From: Deinococcus arcticus
GTDB taxonomy: Bacteria > Deinococcota > Deinococci > Deinococcales > Deinococcaceae
Assembly: GCF_003028415.1 (NCBI RefSeq)
Contig: NZ_PYSV01000007.1
Coordinates: 124,001-188,000, forward strand
DNA: 64,000 bases
Direction of reading: 5' to 3'
Positions 12,153 through 20,483 of the stretch are shown one piece after another (the stretch's first letter is position 1; every line of letters begins with the position of its first letter). The translations under genes and the position numbers were made by a program. A model generated the notes under the pieces. It was not told where the DNA came from. It did not search any database and was given only the letters and a program-made list of their open reading frames with translations.

Positions 12153-13106
12153 CTAATGTAGCAAAGGCGAGGCGGGCGCGGCGGCCGGGGCGGGCAGTGG
12201 CCCCTGGGCGGCCAGCTGGTGCAGGGTGCCCAGCAGCGTGGCGCTGAAGGCGCGCAGCAGCGGCAGCCCGGCGCGGTGGGGGAGGGTGGCCAGCGCCAGG
12301 GGCCGGGCCAGCGGTTCGGGCAGTGGCAAGGCCACCACGCCGCCGGGCAGCGGGGTCAGGGCCAGCCGGGGCATCACGCTGACCCCCAGGCTGTGCGCCA
12401 CCATGCCCAGAATCACGCTGTCCTCGCCCAGTTCGGTGATCTGTTCGGCCTGCAGGCCGTGGCGGCGCAGGTAGGCCATGACGCGGCGGTGGCAGGAATT
12501 CAGGCCGCTGGGCAGCAGCAGCGGGCCCTGCGCCAGTTCGAACAGCGCCACCGGGTGCGCGCCGCGCGCCGCCGGGGCCACGAACAGGTACTCATCCACC
12601 ATCAGTGGCGTCAGGCGCAGATCCGGGCTGTGCTCGCCAATCACAAAGGCGGCGTCGGCCTGTCCGCCGCGCACCAGGGCCTCGCCGCCGCCCTCGGTTT
12701 CGCCGTCCAGCAGGTGAACGCGCACGCCGGGATAGCGGGCGCGGAAGGCCGCCAGCGCGGGCGGCAGCAGGTGGGTGGCGGTGGAGCGGAACGAGGCCAC
12801 CCGCACCGTACCGGCCAGGGGTTCACCCTCCTGCGCGGCGTGCAGCGCGTCCTCGGCGGCCTGCAGGCTCAGGCGGGCGTAGGTCAGCAGCCGCTCGCCT
12901 GCCGGGGTGGGCACGGCGCCTCCCCGTCCCCGGCGCAGCAGCGGCCGCCCGGTCAGCGCCTCCAGCTTGGCCACCGCCTCACTCAGCGAGGACTGGGACG
13001 CCCCCGTGCGGGCCGCCGCCTCGCTGAATCCGCCGGCTTCGGCCACCACCAGCAGGGCCCGCAACTGGGCCAGGGTGGGCAGTGGGGGCAGGCGGTCCGG
13101 CAACAT
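12153..13106 (-). CDS. LysR-family transcriptional regulator
   Basis: A 317-residue LysR regulator. Residues 10-70 form the winged helix-turn-helix (FSEAAARTGASQSSLSEAVA, then LEALTGRPLLRR). Residues 95-300 form a periplasmic-binding-protein-like co-inducer domain. The start ATG 13106 is set by TACACT (13117-13112) five bases upstream; the longer reading frame to 13235 is rejected. A small gene diverges from it at 13234, a usual place for a LysR target. It ends just before the cysS leader promoter, but the two are probably separately expressed. The ligand cannot be told. Confidence 0.9.
   Translation of the reverse strand: MLPDRLPPLPTLAQLRALLVVAEAGGFSEAAARTGASQSSLSEAVAKLEALTGRPLLRRGRGGAVPTPAGERLLTYARLSLQAAEDALHAAQEGEPLAGTVRVASFRSTATHLLPPALAAFRARYPGVRVHLLDGETEGGGEALVRGGQADAAFVIGEHSPDLRLTPLMVDEYLFVAPAARGAHPVALFELAQGPLLLPSGLNSCHRRVMAYLRRHGLQAEQITELGEDSVILGMVAHSLGVSVMPRLALTPLPGGVVALPLPEPLARPLALATLPHRAGLPLLRAFSATLLGTLHQLAAQGPLPAPAAAPASPLLH
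12155..12160 (-). promoter_or_regulatory. -10 element of the cysS transcript
   Basis: TACATT lies six bases upstream of the leader-peptide ATG at 12148. It overlaps the last codons of the lysR-type gene. It predicts a transcript starting at about 12148 with a 113-base leader before cysS. Confidence 0.65.
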
Positions 13107-13233
13107 GCCCCAGTGTAGACCCGGCCGCCCAGCCCCGGGATCGGGTTTGCCGATGGGCGGCATGCCGGGGCCCGGCCCCCGCCGATGGCGCTCCGGGGGC
13201 GGCGGGCGCACCCTGAGGGCAGAGGTGATGTTC

Positions 13234-13536
13234 ATGACCGCCAGCCTGCGCGCTCAGCCCCCGTTTGCCCTGCCCACTGTTCCTGCTGCCCTGCCTGCCG
13301 TGTCCGGGCCCACGTTGTCCCCGCCCCGGCGCCCGGTTTATGTGCTGGAGGTGCTGGCCCCGCTCCTTCCCCTGCCCCCGGTGCCGGGCTGGACCCTGCA
13401 GGCGTGGCCCGTGGCCCGCCTGGGCGACCTGACGCTGCAGGCCACCCCGCAGGGCGACGCCAGTCCGGATGACCTGCGCCTTGCCCTGCAGGCTGCCGGG
13501 TTCAGCCCGCTGGGCCCGGTGCGCCGCCGCGCCTGA
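13234..13536 (+). CDS. Small hypothetical protein divergent from the LysR gene
   Basis: A possible 100-residue protein, Pro/Ala/Leu-rich, with a more protein-like second half (VYVLEVLAPLL, then QGDASPDDLRLALQAAGF). The start is ATG 13234, or ATG 13228 after AGAGG. It lies 128 bases from the divergent LysR start, so it may be the regulator's target. I do not recognise a family, and GC-rich DNA can give such frames by chance. Confidence 0.45.
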   Translation: MTASLRAQPPFALPTVPAALPAVSGPTLSPPRRPVYVLEVLAPLLPLPPVPGWTLQAWPVARLGDLTLQATPQGDASPDDLRLALQAAGFSPLGPVRRRA

Positions 13537-13698
13537 ACGTGGGGGCCGTCTCTTCAGGCGGAACGCCTGTGCGGATGGGGCGACCCCACGATAAGGCCGC
13601 CACGCCGTCCTGGCACAGGGAAAGAGGGTCCACGGTCCCAGAGGCCCCCAGCGGAGGTGCTTGACCCGCCCATCACAAGGCGGCACGATACTGGCCGC

Positions 13699-14382
13699 AT
13701 GACGAACGGTCTGCGTCCTTCTGCTTCCCTGCCCGCGCCCCCCGGCCCGGGTGGGGAGGGCGTGGCGGTGGTCACGGCGCGCTTTCTGCGCATGCTGAGC
13801 CTGACGCTGGCACAGCTGGACGCCATGAAAGACGCCAACGCCCGCGCCGAATTTGCCGGGCTGACCCGGCAGGCCCGCGCGCTGGAAACCGAGACCGACG
13901 CCCTGGAACGCGAAATCGAGGACCTGTGCCTGACGGCCTTTGGCCACGGGCCCAGTGGGCAGGACCTGGCCTTTTTTCTGATGGTCTTTCGCAGCCTGAC
14001 CAATCTGGAACGGGTGGGCGACTACGCCTTGTCTGTGGCGCGGGATCTGGAAACCTTCGCCCCGCGCGCCCGCAGCGCCACCCTGCAGGACCTGCTGCCG
14101 CTGGTGCGCCTGCTGAGCACCATGGTTGAGCGGCTGTCCTACGCCTTTGCCGAGCGCGACCTGAGCGCTGCCCGCGACGTGATGCGCCTGGACTACGAGC
14201 AGGTGGACGCCCTGTACGAGCAGATGCAGCGCGCCAGCCTGACCCGGCTGCTGGAACGCCCCGACGACACCGACGTGGCCCTGACCGCCGGGCGCATGGC
14301 CCGCAATCTGGAGCGTCTGGGTGACCATCTGGTGAACGTGGCCGAGCGCCTGGAAGTGCTGATTCTCCAGGGCCCGGAATAA
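13699..14382 (+). CDS. PhoU-like phosphate signalling protein
   Basis: A 227-residue protein with two three-helix PhoU repeats. Each contains the metal-binding signature type E/DxxxD: LTNLERVGDYALSVAR near residue 107 and NLERLGDHLVNVAERLE near 203. PhoU proteins tune the phosphate sensor kinase and the Pst transporter. No pst or pho genes are beside it here. The start ATG 13699 is preceded by GATACT six bases upstream. An earlier in-frame ATG at 13657 is less likely. Confidence 0.85.
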   Translation: MTNGLRPSASLPAPPGPGGEGVAVVTARFLRMLSLTLAQLDAMKDANARAEFAGLTRQARALETETDALEREIEDLCLTAFGHGPSGQDLAFFLMVFRSLTNLERVGDYALSVARDLETFAPRARSATLQDLLPLVRLLSTMVERLSYAFAERDLSAARDVMRLDYEQVDALYEQMQRASLTRLLERPDDTDVALTAGRMARNLERLGDHLVNVAERLEVLILQGPE

Positions 14383-14448
14383 GGGGCAGGAACTGGTGCG
14401 GCTGACCCTATCAGACAGCCTTTTCAAGCGGTAGGGGGCGAATGCGAA

Positions 14449-14484
14449 GTGGCCAGAGCTGGACTGCTCTGGCCGCTTTGTTTT
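14449..14484 (+). terminator. Intrinsic terminator of the phoU-like gene
   Basis: GGCCAGAG (14451-14458) and CTCTGGCC (14467-14474) pair over eight bases, extended by a T-G and a G-C pair. GCTTTGTTTT follows on the plus strand, 67 bases past the stop codon. Confidence 0.85.
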
Positions 14485-14548
14485 GAAAATGCGGGAGGGC
14501 GCCTGTTCGTTCAGTGCCGTGGCGGCAGGGCGCTCACCCGCAACGGCT

Positions 14549-15676
14549 CTACACCACCGGGGCCACGCGGTTGGTGTGCAGGGCGCGTTCTTCCTGCTGG
14601 CCGCCCCGCAGCAGCGGCATCACCAGTTCGCCAAAGCGGCGCGCTTCTTCGAGGTGCGGGTAGCCGCTGAAAATAAACGAGCTGAAGCCCATGGCCTCGT
14701 AGCGGCGAATCTTGGCGGCCACCTGGGCTGGGTCGCCCACAATCGCCACGCCCACGCCGCTGCGGGCCATGCCCACCCCGGCCCACAGGTTCGGCTCGAC
14801 CATCAGGTCCTCGCCCACGCCGCGCAGCAGGTCAATCTGGCGCTGCTGGCCGACCCCGTCAATGTGGGCGTGGCTGGCCACGAAGGCGGCGCGCACCGCC
14901 GGGTCCACCCGCGAAATCAGGCGCTCGGCGGCGGCGCGGGCCTCGGCTTCAGTCTCGCGCACGATCACGTGGGTGCGCAGGCCGTAGCGCAGGGGTCGGC
15001 CTGTCTGGGCTTCCAATGCCCGCATCTGGGTCAGGCGCTCCTGTAGCATGTCCTCGCGCTCGCCCCACATCAGGTAGACGTCGGCCAGGTCGGCGGCGAT
15101 GGTCTGCGCGGCGGGCGAGGCGCCGCCAAAGTACAGCGGAATGGGGGCGACCGGGGGCGGGTCCAGCACGGCGTCCTCAAAGGCGTACAGGTCGCTGCGG
15201 TGGGACTGGGGGGGCGGCGCAGTCCACAGCTGGCGCAGAATGGTCATGAAGTCGCGGGTGCGTTCATAGCGGCGGGCGTGGTCCTCGAAATCGCCGTACA
15301 TGGCATTTTCGGCGGGGCTGCTGCCCGTCACGATGTTCAGGCGCACCCGGCCTGGAAACAGGTTTTGCAGGGTGGCCAGCATCTTGGCGTACATGGCCGG
15401 GTGAAACATGCCCGGCCGCACAGCGATCAGCAGCCCTGGGTCGGTGGGGGCGCTGCGGGCCAGGGCCGCCACCGCCGCCGTGTAGTTCTCGTGTTCGCTG
15501 TGGTAGTTCGTGGCCGTCAGCAGGGCGTCAAAGCCCGCCTCGCCCGCCGTGCTGATGAGGCTTTGCAGGTACGCCAGCGTGGGCCTGCGCGGCGGCTTGT
15601 CTTTGGTGCCAATAAACTCGCCGTCCCGCGAGAGCTGCAAGAACCAGAGAAATTCGGACTGCGAAGAGTGGGTCAC
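14549..15676 (-). CDS. SsuD-like FMNH2-dependent monooxygenase
   Basis: A 375-residue flavin-dependent TIM-barrel (LLM class) monooxygenase, closest by pattern to alkanesulfonate monooxygenase SsuD, which frees sulfite from organosulfonates. Typical parts are ATNYHSEHENY near residue 54, RLNIVTGSSPAENAMYGDF near 115 and PLYFGGASPAAQTIAA near 182. The start is GTG 15676, ten bases after AGGAGG. No ssuABC transporter or flavin reductase lies beside it. About 400 bases of leader hold two strong hairpins (15733-15880), so regulation at the RNA level is possible. Confidence 0.85.
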   Translation of the reverse strand: MTHSSQSEFLWFLQLSRDGEFIGTKDKPPRRPTLAYLQSLISTAGEAGFDALLTATNYHSEHENYTAAVAALARSAPTDPGLLIAVRPGMFHPAMYAKMLATLQNLFPGRVRLNIVTGSSPAENAMYGDFEDHARRYERTRDFMTILRQLWTAPPPQSHRSDLYAFEDAVLDPPPVAPIPLYFGGASPAAQTIAADLADVYLMWGEREDMLQERLTQMRALEAQTGRPLRYGLRTHVIVRETEAEARAAAERLISRVDPAVRAAFVASHAHIDGVGQQRQIDLLRGVGEDLMVEPNLWAGVGMARSGVGVAIVGDPAQVAAKIRRYEAMGFSSFIFSGYPHLEEARRFGELVMPLLRGGQQEERALHTNRVAPVV

Positions 15677-15732
15677 GGAGAAACAGCCTCCTGGAAGATG
15701 AACGAATTGAGGTGTAAGGACGGCGTCCTGGC

Positions 15733-15880
15733 CACGCTGCGTCTCAGGTGACTCAAAGCGGGCCACAGGAGGAGTGCTCGCAGCGTGAGGGGAGGCCACG
15801 CAGAGCCGTGCGCTGAACGCGGCCTGTGCCACCTGCCACGAAGCGGCGCCGGAGCGCAGCAATCAGCGGCACAGGCCGCG
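15733..15880 (-). promoter_or_regulatory. Structured leader before the SsuD-like gene
   Basis: Two long stems lie in the minus-strand leader. CGCGGCCTGTGCC (15880-15868) pairs perfectly with GGCACAGGCCGCG (15830-15818). CACGCTGCG (15787-15779) pairs with CGCAGCGTG (15741-15733). Both enclose 37 bases. A 71-codon frame beginning at GTG 15888 runs through both and overlaps the monooxygenase start; it has Cys codons near its start (ACAADCC), but no start signal. No known riboswitch consensus was recognised. The remainder of the 15677-16087 gap holds an AT-rich patch (15958-15985) that may be the promoter. Confidence 0.5.
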
Positions 15881-16074
15881 TCGCCCACACCGCCGCGCTG
15901 GGTGAGGAGGGCCAGGCGAATTCACGGCAGGCCCGAACGAACAGCAAACCCAGGGCAACAAAGTAACTTGTTTTATCAACTTTTCCTGAAACGGTCGAGT
16001 TGGGCACAGTCTGGGGCCAGGCGGACTGCACCCTCTAAGCGTTCTCGCCTACTCGTTCGGTGTGGCGCTCGCCT

Positions 16075-16080
16075 TAGACT
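16075..16080 (+). promoter_or_regulatory. -10 element of the M3 peptidase gene
   Basis: TAGACT is followed by seven bases and the GTG start at 16088, without a ribosome binding site. Confidence 0.75.
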
Positions 16081-16087
16081 CTGAACC

Positions 16088-17869
16088 GTGACCACAATTC
16101 AAGCTGAAATGCCCCGCTGGCGCACCGACGACCTGTACGCCGGTCTGCAAGACCCCGCTCTGGCGCGCGATCTGGACGCCCTGCGTGATGAAGTGCACGC
16201 TCTGGAAGCGCTGTTTGACGAGCACGCCATCGGCGCCGGGGCGCCCGTGACGGCAGGGGCGCTGGACGCCGCGCTGAACGGCATGAACGATGTGGTGCGG
16301 CGTGGCAGCATCCTGCGGGCCTACATCTCAGCGTTCGTGACCACCGACAGCCGCAACGAGGCGGCGCAGTCGCAGATGGCGGCGTTTACCACCCTCGTTC
16401 TGCCTCTGGGGCCGCTGCGCTCGCGCCTGACGGCCTGGGTCGGTGGCCTGAGCGAGGCCGAGCTGGACGCCCTGCTGAACCAGAGCGAGGTGGCCCGCGC
16501 CCACGCCCACACCCTGCGCGACGCCGTGCGCGAGGCCCAGCACCAGATGTCCCCGCCCGAAGAGGACCTGGCCGCCCGGCTGCACCCGGCCAGCGGCGGC
16601 GGCTGGGGCAAACTGCACGGCAACGTGTCGTCCACTCTGCGCGGCGAGTTCCGGGGTCAGTCCCTGCCGGTCACGGCCCTGCGCGCCCTGGCCAGCGACC
16701 CCGACGCCAGCGTGCGCGAGGACGCTTACCACGCCGAGATTGCGGCCTGGAAAAGCCAGGAGGTGGTGTTTGCCGCCTGCATGAACGGCGTCAAGGGTGA
16801 GTCTGGGACCCTGGCCGTGCGCCGGGGCTTTGCTGATGTGGTGGCCCCCAGCCTGCTGGACAACGGCATTGACCAGGGCACCCTGGACGCCATGCAGGCG
16901 GCCGTGGTGGCCGCGCTGCCGGACTTCCGCCGGTACTTCCGCGCCAAGGCCGCGCGGCTGGGGAAAGAGCAACTGGACTGGTGGGACCTGTTTGCGCCCG
17001 CTGGAAAGAGCGAAACCCACTGGAGCTACGAGGCAGGGGCCGAGTTCGTGGAGCGCCAGTTCCGGGGCTACAGCGCCGCGCTGGGCGACTTTGCCGCGCA
17101 GGCGTTCCGGGAAGACTGGATTGACGCGGGCCCCCGCGACGGCAAGCGCAGCGGGGCCTTCTGCATGCGCTGGCAGGGAAGCGACAGCCGCATCCTGATG
17201 AACCACGACCCCAGCCTGGATTCGGTCAGCACTCTGGCCCACGAACTGGGGCACGGCTACCACAACCGCCAGCTGGGTGACCTGCCACCTCTGCAACGCG
17301 AAACGCCCATGACCCTGGCCGAAACCGCCAGCATCTTCTGCGAGACGATTATTCAGAACGCCGCCCTGGAGACTGCGCAGGGTCAGGAGCGCCTGTACGT
17401 GCTGGAAACCCAGCTGATGGGCCACGCGCAGGTGGTCGTGGACATTCACAGCCGCTTTCTTTTTGAAAAGGCCGTGTTCGAGCGCCGCCTGGCCGGCGAC
17501 CTGAACCCCAGCGACCTGAACGACCTGATGGTCTGGGCGCAGCGCGAAACCTACGGCGACGCCCTGAACACGCCGCACCCCTACATGTGGGCGGTCAAGC
17601 CCCACTATTACGGCCGCAGCTTTTACAACTACCCGTATACCTTTGGTCTGCTGTTTGGCCTGGGCCTGTATGCCCAGTACGAGCAGGCCCGCGCTGGCGG
17701 CCAGGAGGCCGACTTCCAGGCCCGCTACGACGCCCTGCTGGCCGCCACCGGCCAGGCCACGCCGCTGGAACTGGCCGCCCGCTTTGGCATTGACCTGCAC
17801 GACTCCGCCTTCTGGGAGGGCAGCCTGAACGTGATTCGCCGCCAGATTGAGGCCTACGAGGGGGTGTAA
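16088..17869 (+). CDS. M3-family oligoendopeptidase (PepF type)
   Basis: A 593-residue cytoplasmic zinc peptidase that would trim short peptides. The zinc-binding HELGH is in LAHELGHGYHNR near residue 387, followed by the third ligand Glu in ETASIFCE about 25 residues later. No signal peptide. The start is GTG 16088, set by the TAGACT -10 element. It is convergent with sppA and shares a long terminator hairpin with it. Confidence 0.93.
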   Translation: MTTIQAEMPRWRTDDLYAGLQDPALARDLDALRDEVHALEALFDEHAIGAGAPVTAGALDAALNGMNDVVRRGSILRAYISAFVTTDSRNEAAQSQMAAFTTLVLPLGPLRSRLTAWVGGLSEAELDALLNQSEVARAHAHTLRDAVREAQHQMSPPEEDLAARLHPASGGGWGKLHGNVSSTLRGEFRGQSLPVTALRALASDPDASVREDAYHAEIAAWKSQEVVFAACMNGVKGESGTLAVRRGFADVVAPSLLDNGIDQGTLDAMQAAVVAALPDFRRYFRAKAARLGKEQLDWWDLFAPAGKSETHWSYEAGAEFVERQFRGYSAALGDFAAQAFREDWIDAGPRDGKRSGAFCMRWQGSDSRILMNHDPSLDSVSTLAHELGHGYHNRQLGDLPPLQRETPMTLAETASIFCETIIQNAALETAQGQERLYVLETQLMGHAQVVVDIHSRFLFEKAVFERRLAGDLNPSDLNDLMVWAQRETYGDALNTPHPYMWAVKPHYYGRSFYNYPYTFGLLFGLGLYAQYEQARAGGQEADFQARYDALLAATGQATPLELAARFGIDLHDSAFWEGSLNVIRRQIEAYEGV

Positions 17870-17882
17870 GCCCCTGCAAGAC

Positions 17883-17923
17883 GTGGGGGTGGGCTCTGGA
17901 TTTTTCCCAGAGCCCACCCCCAC
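17883..17923. terminator. Shared terminator between the M3 peptidase and sppA
   Basis: GTGGGGGTGGGCTCTGG (17883-17899) and CCAGAGCCCACCCCCAC (17907-17923) form a perfect 17-pair stem with a seven-base loop. It lies between two convergent genes and can serve both, although neither side has a long T-run. Confidence 0.8.
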
Positions 17924-17934
17924 CTCCTATTGCG

Positions 17935-19536
17935 TTACCTGACCTTGATGTCCTGATCAAACCACGTCAGCACACGCTCGGCGCCAAAGGGCCACAAGCT
18001 GAGCTGGGCGGCGCGGGCGGCCTCCTGGGCAAATTCCGGCAGGGGGCCGTGGCCCTTGGGGGTCACGTTCCAGGCGGGGGCATCTTCGGGCAGCCCGGCC
18101 AGTTCGCGGGCGCGGGCCAGACCGGTTCTCAGGTCGCCCAGTTCGTCTACCAGACCGCGCTCCAGGGCGTCGTGGCCACTCCAGATGCGGCCGCGGCCCA
18201 GCTCGTTCACGCGCTCCCTGGTCAGGCCCCGGCCCTCGGCCACCCGGCCCGTAAAGCGGTCGTAGACCTCCAGAATGCCCTTTTGCATGTGCTCGCGCTC
18301 CTCGTCGCTGTAGCGGCGGGCCGCCGAGAACATCAGGGCGCGGTCGCGGCCCACGCGCTCGGGGTTCAGGCCGTGGCGGCGGTTAAATTCTTCCAGAATG
18401 GGTTTGCCGCTCACCACGCCAATCGAGCCGGTGAGGGTGTACGGCGAGGCCACAATCTTCTTGGCGTGCGCGGCCACGTAGTAGCCGCCGCTGGCCGCGT
18501 ATTCGCCCATCACCACGACCACGGGCTTTTCACTGGTGGCCACCTCGCGCCAGATCAGGTCGCTGGCCAGGGCGCTGCCGCCGCCGCTGTTGACATACAG
18601 GACAATCGCTTTGGTGGTCTTGTCGTCCTTGGCCCGCTTCAGGGCGGCCACCACCGTCTCTGACCCGGCCATTGGCCCCCCCAGCAGCGGCAGCGGAACA
18701 GGGTTGTTGCGGCTCTTGCCCGTGATGATCGTGCCAATCAGGGGCACCACGGCCACCCGGCCCTTCTTGCCCCCCTGTTTGCCGGGCGTCAGCCAGTCCA
18801 CCACCGCGGCAAAAGGGCGTGAGGCCGGGCCAATCAGCTCGTCCTCGTACGCCACGCGGTCAATCAGGCCGGCCGCCTGGGCGCCCTGGGCACTGGTGAG
18901 GTCGGCGTCCAGCCACGCGGCTGCCTGCTCGGGGCTCACGCCGCGCGCCTCGGCCAGGTCGGCGGCCCAGGCGGCTTCCAGGCCACTTAAGTACGCCTGA
19001 AGCTGCTCGCGGTTGTGGTCGTCCATATGGTCCTGCGAAAAGCGGGTCAGGGCCGCCTTGTATTCGCGAATGCGCAGGTTCTCGAACTCAATGCCGCGTT
19101 TCTTGAGGAATTCACCCAGGAAGGTGCTTTCCAGGCCAAAGCCGTTCAGGTTGACCTCCGCCGATTCCGGCGCTACCACTTCGCGGGCGCCGCTGGCGGC
19201 CATCAAGGTCACCATGTTCAGCTGCGGCACGTAAGCCACCACGCGCTTGTCTGCCGCCAGCTCACGCAGCAGGCCCCGGATGGCGTGGGCCGCCGCAGGC
19301 GCCGCCGTGAACTCGCCAAAGCGCACCAGCACGCCGTGCAGCCACCCGGCGCCCTTCAGTTTCTCAATGCGGCCGGCCAGGGCTTCGAGCGTCTCGGCGC
19401 GGTTCAGCAGCGCCTGCACCGGATTGCCCGGCTGACGCTCGGGGTAGGCGCCGCTGAGGTCCAGCACCACCCAGGTGGGGCGGGTCACGCCGTCTGGCAA
19501 AGCGTCGTCCTTTTTCAGAAACGGAATATTGGGCAT
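17935..19536 (-). CDS. sppA: Signal peptide peptidase SppA (S49), without membrane anchor
   Basis: A 533-residue double-domain S49 protease of the long (67K) SppA type. The catalytic Lys160 (REYKAALTRF) is in the first half and the catalytic Ser349 (GEYAASGGYYVAA) in the second, as in E. coli SppA. SppA normally degrades cleaved signal peptides at the membrane. Here no N-terminal signal or transmembrane helix is visible, so the enzyme may be soluble or peripheral. The start ATG 19536 has TAGCCT five bases upstream, inside the end of the preceding globin-fusion gene, eight bases away. Confidence 0.92.
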   Translation of the reverse strand: MPNIPFLKKDDALPDGVTRPTWVVLDLSGAYPERQPGNPVQALLNRAETLEALAGRIEKLKGAGWLHGVLVRFGEFTAAPAAAHAIRGLLRELAADKRVVAYVPQLNMVTLMAASGAREVVAPESAEVNLNGFGLESTFLGEFLKKRGIEFENLRIREYKAALTRFSQDHMDDHNREQLQAYLSGLEAAWAADLAEARGVSPEQAAAWLDADLTSAQGAQAAGLIDRVAYEDELIGPASRPFAAVVDWLTPGKQGGKKGRVAVVPLIGTIITGKSRNNPVPLPLLGGPMAGSETVVAALKRAKDDKTTKAIVLYVNSGGGSALASDLIWREVATSEKPVVVVMGEYAASGGYYVAAHAKKIVASPYTLTGSIGVVSGKPILEEFNRRHGLNPERVGRDRALMFSAARRYSDEEREHMQKGILEVYDRFTGRVAEGRGLTRERVNELGRGRIWSGHDALERGLVDELGDLRTGLARARELAGLPEDAPAWNVTPKGHGPLPEFAQEAARAAQLSLWPFGAERVLTWFDQDIKVR

Positions 19537-19544
19537 GGCACAGG

Positions 19545-20411
19545 CTACGGGGCCGGGCGCCCAGAAGTTCCCCGTGAACCGGGTCGTGGGCCCAGCCGGG
19601 CGCCCATGGCCTGTGCGCGGGCGGCCATAACTTCGGCGGCAGGCTCGGGCAGGAGGTCATGTGCCGTGGCCGTCCACAGCCCCAGCCAGCGGGTCAGGTG
19701 CTCGCCGCGCACGCCCAGCCCGGCGTGCGCCACGTTCAGGTTTCCGCGCCAGGGCGGACCAGTTGAGGCCGGGCCGCCCTCGCTTGGCCCGCCCAGCACC
19801 GTCACCCAGAAGGCTGTTACTCGGCCCAGGTGGGCCGGCCAGTCGTGAACGTGCGCGGCAAACACAGGCCCCAGCAGCGGGTCCGCCTGCGCCCGCGCAT
19901 AGAACTCGGCCACCACGGCGCGGACCGCGGCCTCGCCGCCCACCTCCTCCAGCGGGGACCCCGGGGTGCGCGAAGTCCAGCGGGGCAGGGCAGCCAGAAA
20001 GGCGGCGCGCACCGCCGGGGACAGTTCAGGTTCGGCCCAGGCCACCGCGCGGTCCAGGGTCCAGTGCAGCGGCACGGAGCCAGCCCAGGCCAGCACCTGT
20101 GCCCCGCGTGGCGCGGCCGACCAGTCGGGGTCGGCGGCCGTCACTGCCGCGCCCAGCGCCCGGCCCAGCAGCGCAGCCCCCGTGCCCCATCCCAGCACAG
20201 GCACGCCCCGCCGCAGGGCCCCGCCCACCAGATTCAGGGCCGCCCAGCGCGCGGGCTGGCCCTGCACATCGGCCACGGGCAGGCCGTCGTGGGGCAGCAG
20301 CAGGGCGCGGGCGCCGGGCAAGGCAGCTGGCGTGGCCGGCTCCGTTCCAGGCCAGTCCGGCCGGGCAGTGGTCGTCAGCAGCCCCACCTTCGCCTCGCCC
20401 TCCCCGGTCAT
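19545..20411 (-). CDS. Fusion of a degenerate glutamine-amidotransferase-like domain and a truncated hemoglobin
   Basis: A 288-residue two-domain protein. Residues about 8-125 resemble a class I amidotransferase fold with the nucleophile elbow PVLGWGTGAALLG (71-83). The position of the catalytic Cys (GxCxG) is Gly76, so it is probably inactive. Residues about 153-275 match group III truncated hemoglobins: Phe170-Tyr171 (B9-B10), Trp202 (FWVTVLGG), proximal His229 (NVAHAGL) and RWLGLW at 241-246. Such globins bind O2 or NO. Start ATG 20411 is set by TATGCT six bases upstream. sppA follows after eight bases. I do not know of this domain pairing; function is unknown. Confidence 0.75.
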   Translation of the reverse strand: MTGEGEAKVGLLTTTARPDWPGTEPATPAALPGARALLLPHDGLPVADVQGQPARWAALNLVGGALRRGVPVLGWGTGAALLGRALGAAVTAADPDWSAAPRGAQVLAWAGSVPLHWTLDRAVAWAEPELSPAVRAAFLAALPRWTSRTPGSPLEEVGGEAAVRAVVAEFYARAQADPLLGPVFAAHVHDWPAHLGRVTAFWVTVLGGPSEGGPASTGPPWRGNLNVAHAGLGVRGEHLTRWLGLWTATAHDLLPEPAAEVMAARAQAMGARLGPRPGSRGTSGRPAP

Positions 20412-20437
20412 GGGCGCAGCATAGCTTTCCACCACAC

Positions 20438-20470
20438 AAAAGGGGCGGCCCCCACTCTGGCAGGCCGCCC
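20438..20470 (-). terminator. Intrinsic terminator of the cytochrome c gene
   Basis: On the minus strand GGGCGGCC (20470-20463) and GGCCGCCC (20450-20443) pair over eight bases. CTTTT follows. It lies 14 bases past the cytochrome stop and just before the promoter of the globin-fusion gene. Confidence 0.75.
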
Positions 20471-20483
20471 ACGCTCAGCACAC

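Noticed and set aside
12907..13233. Upstream extension of the small gene divergent from lysR
   Set aside because: The frame before 13228 is antisense to the LysR gene and its promoter, and the ribosome-binding-like AGAGG lies near 13222.
15673..15888. 71-codon frame in the SsuD-like gene's leader as a real protein
   Set aside because: No promoter or ribosome binding site next to its GTG, and it has no protein-like pattern after the first 15 residues. Its Cys codons are noted only as part of the leader observation.
15677..16087. SAM or cobalamin riboswitch before the SsuD-like gene
   Set aside because: None of the conserved core sequences of these riboswitches could be found.
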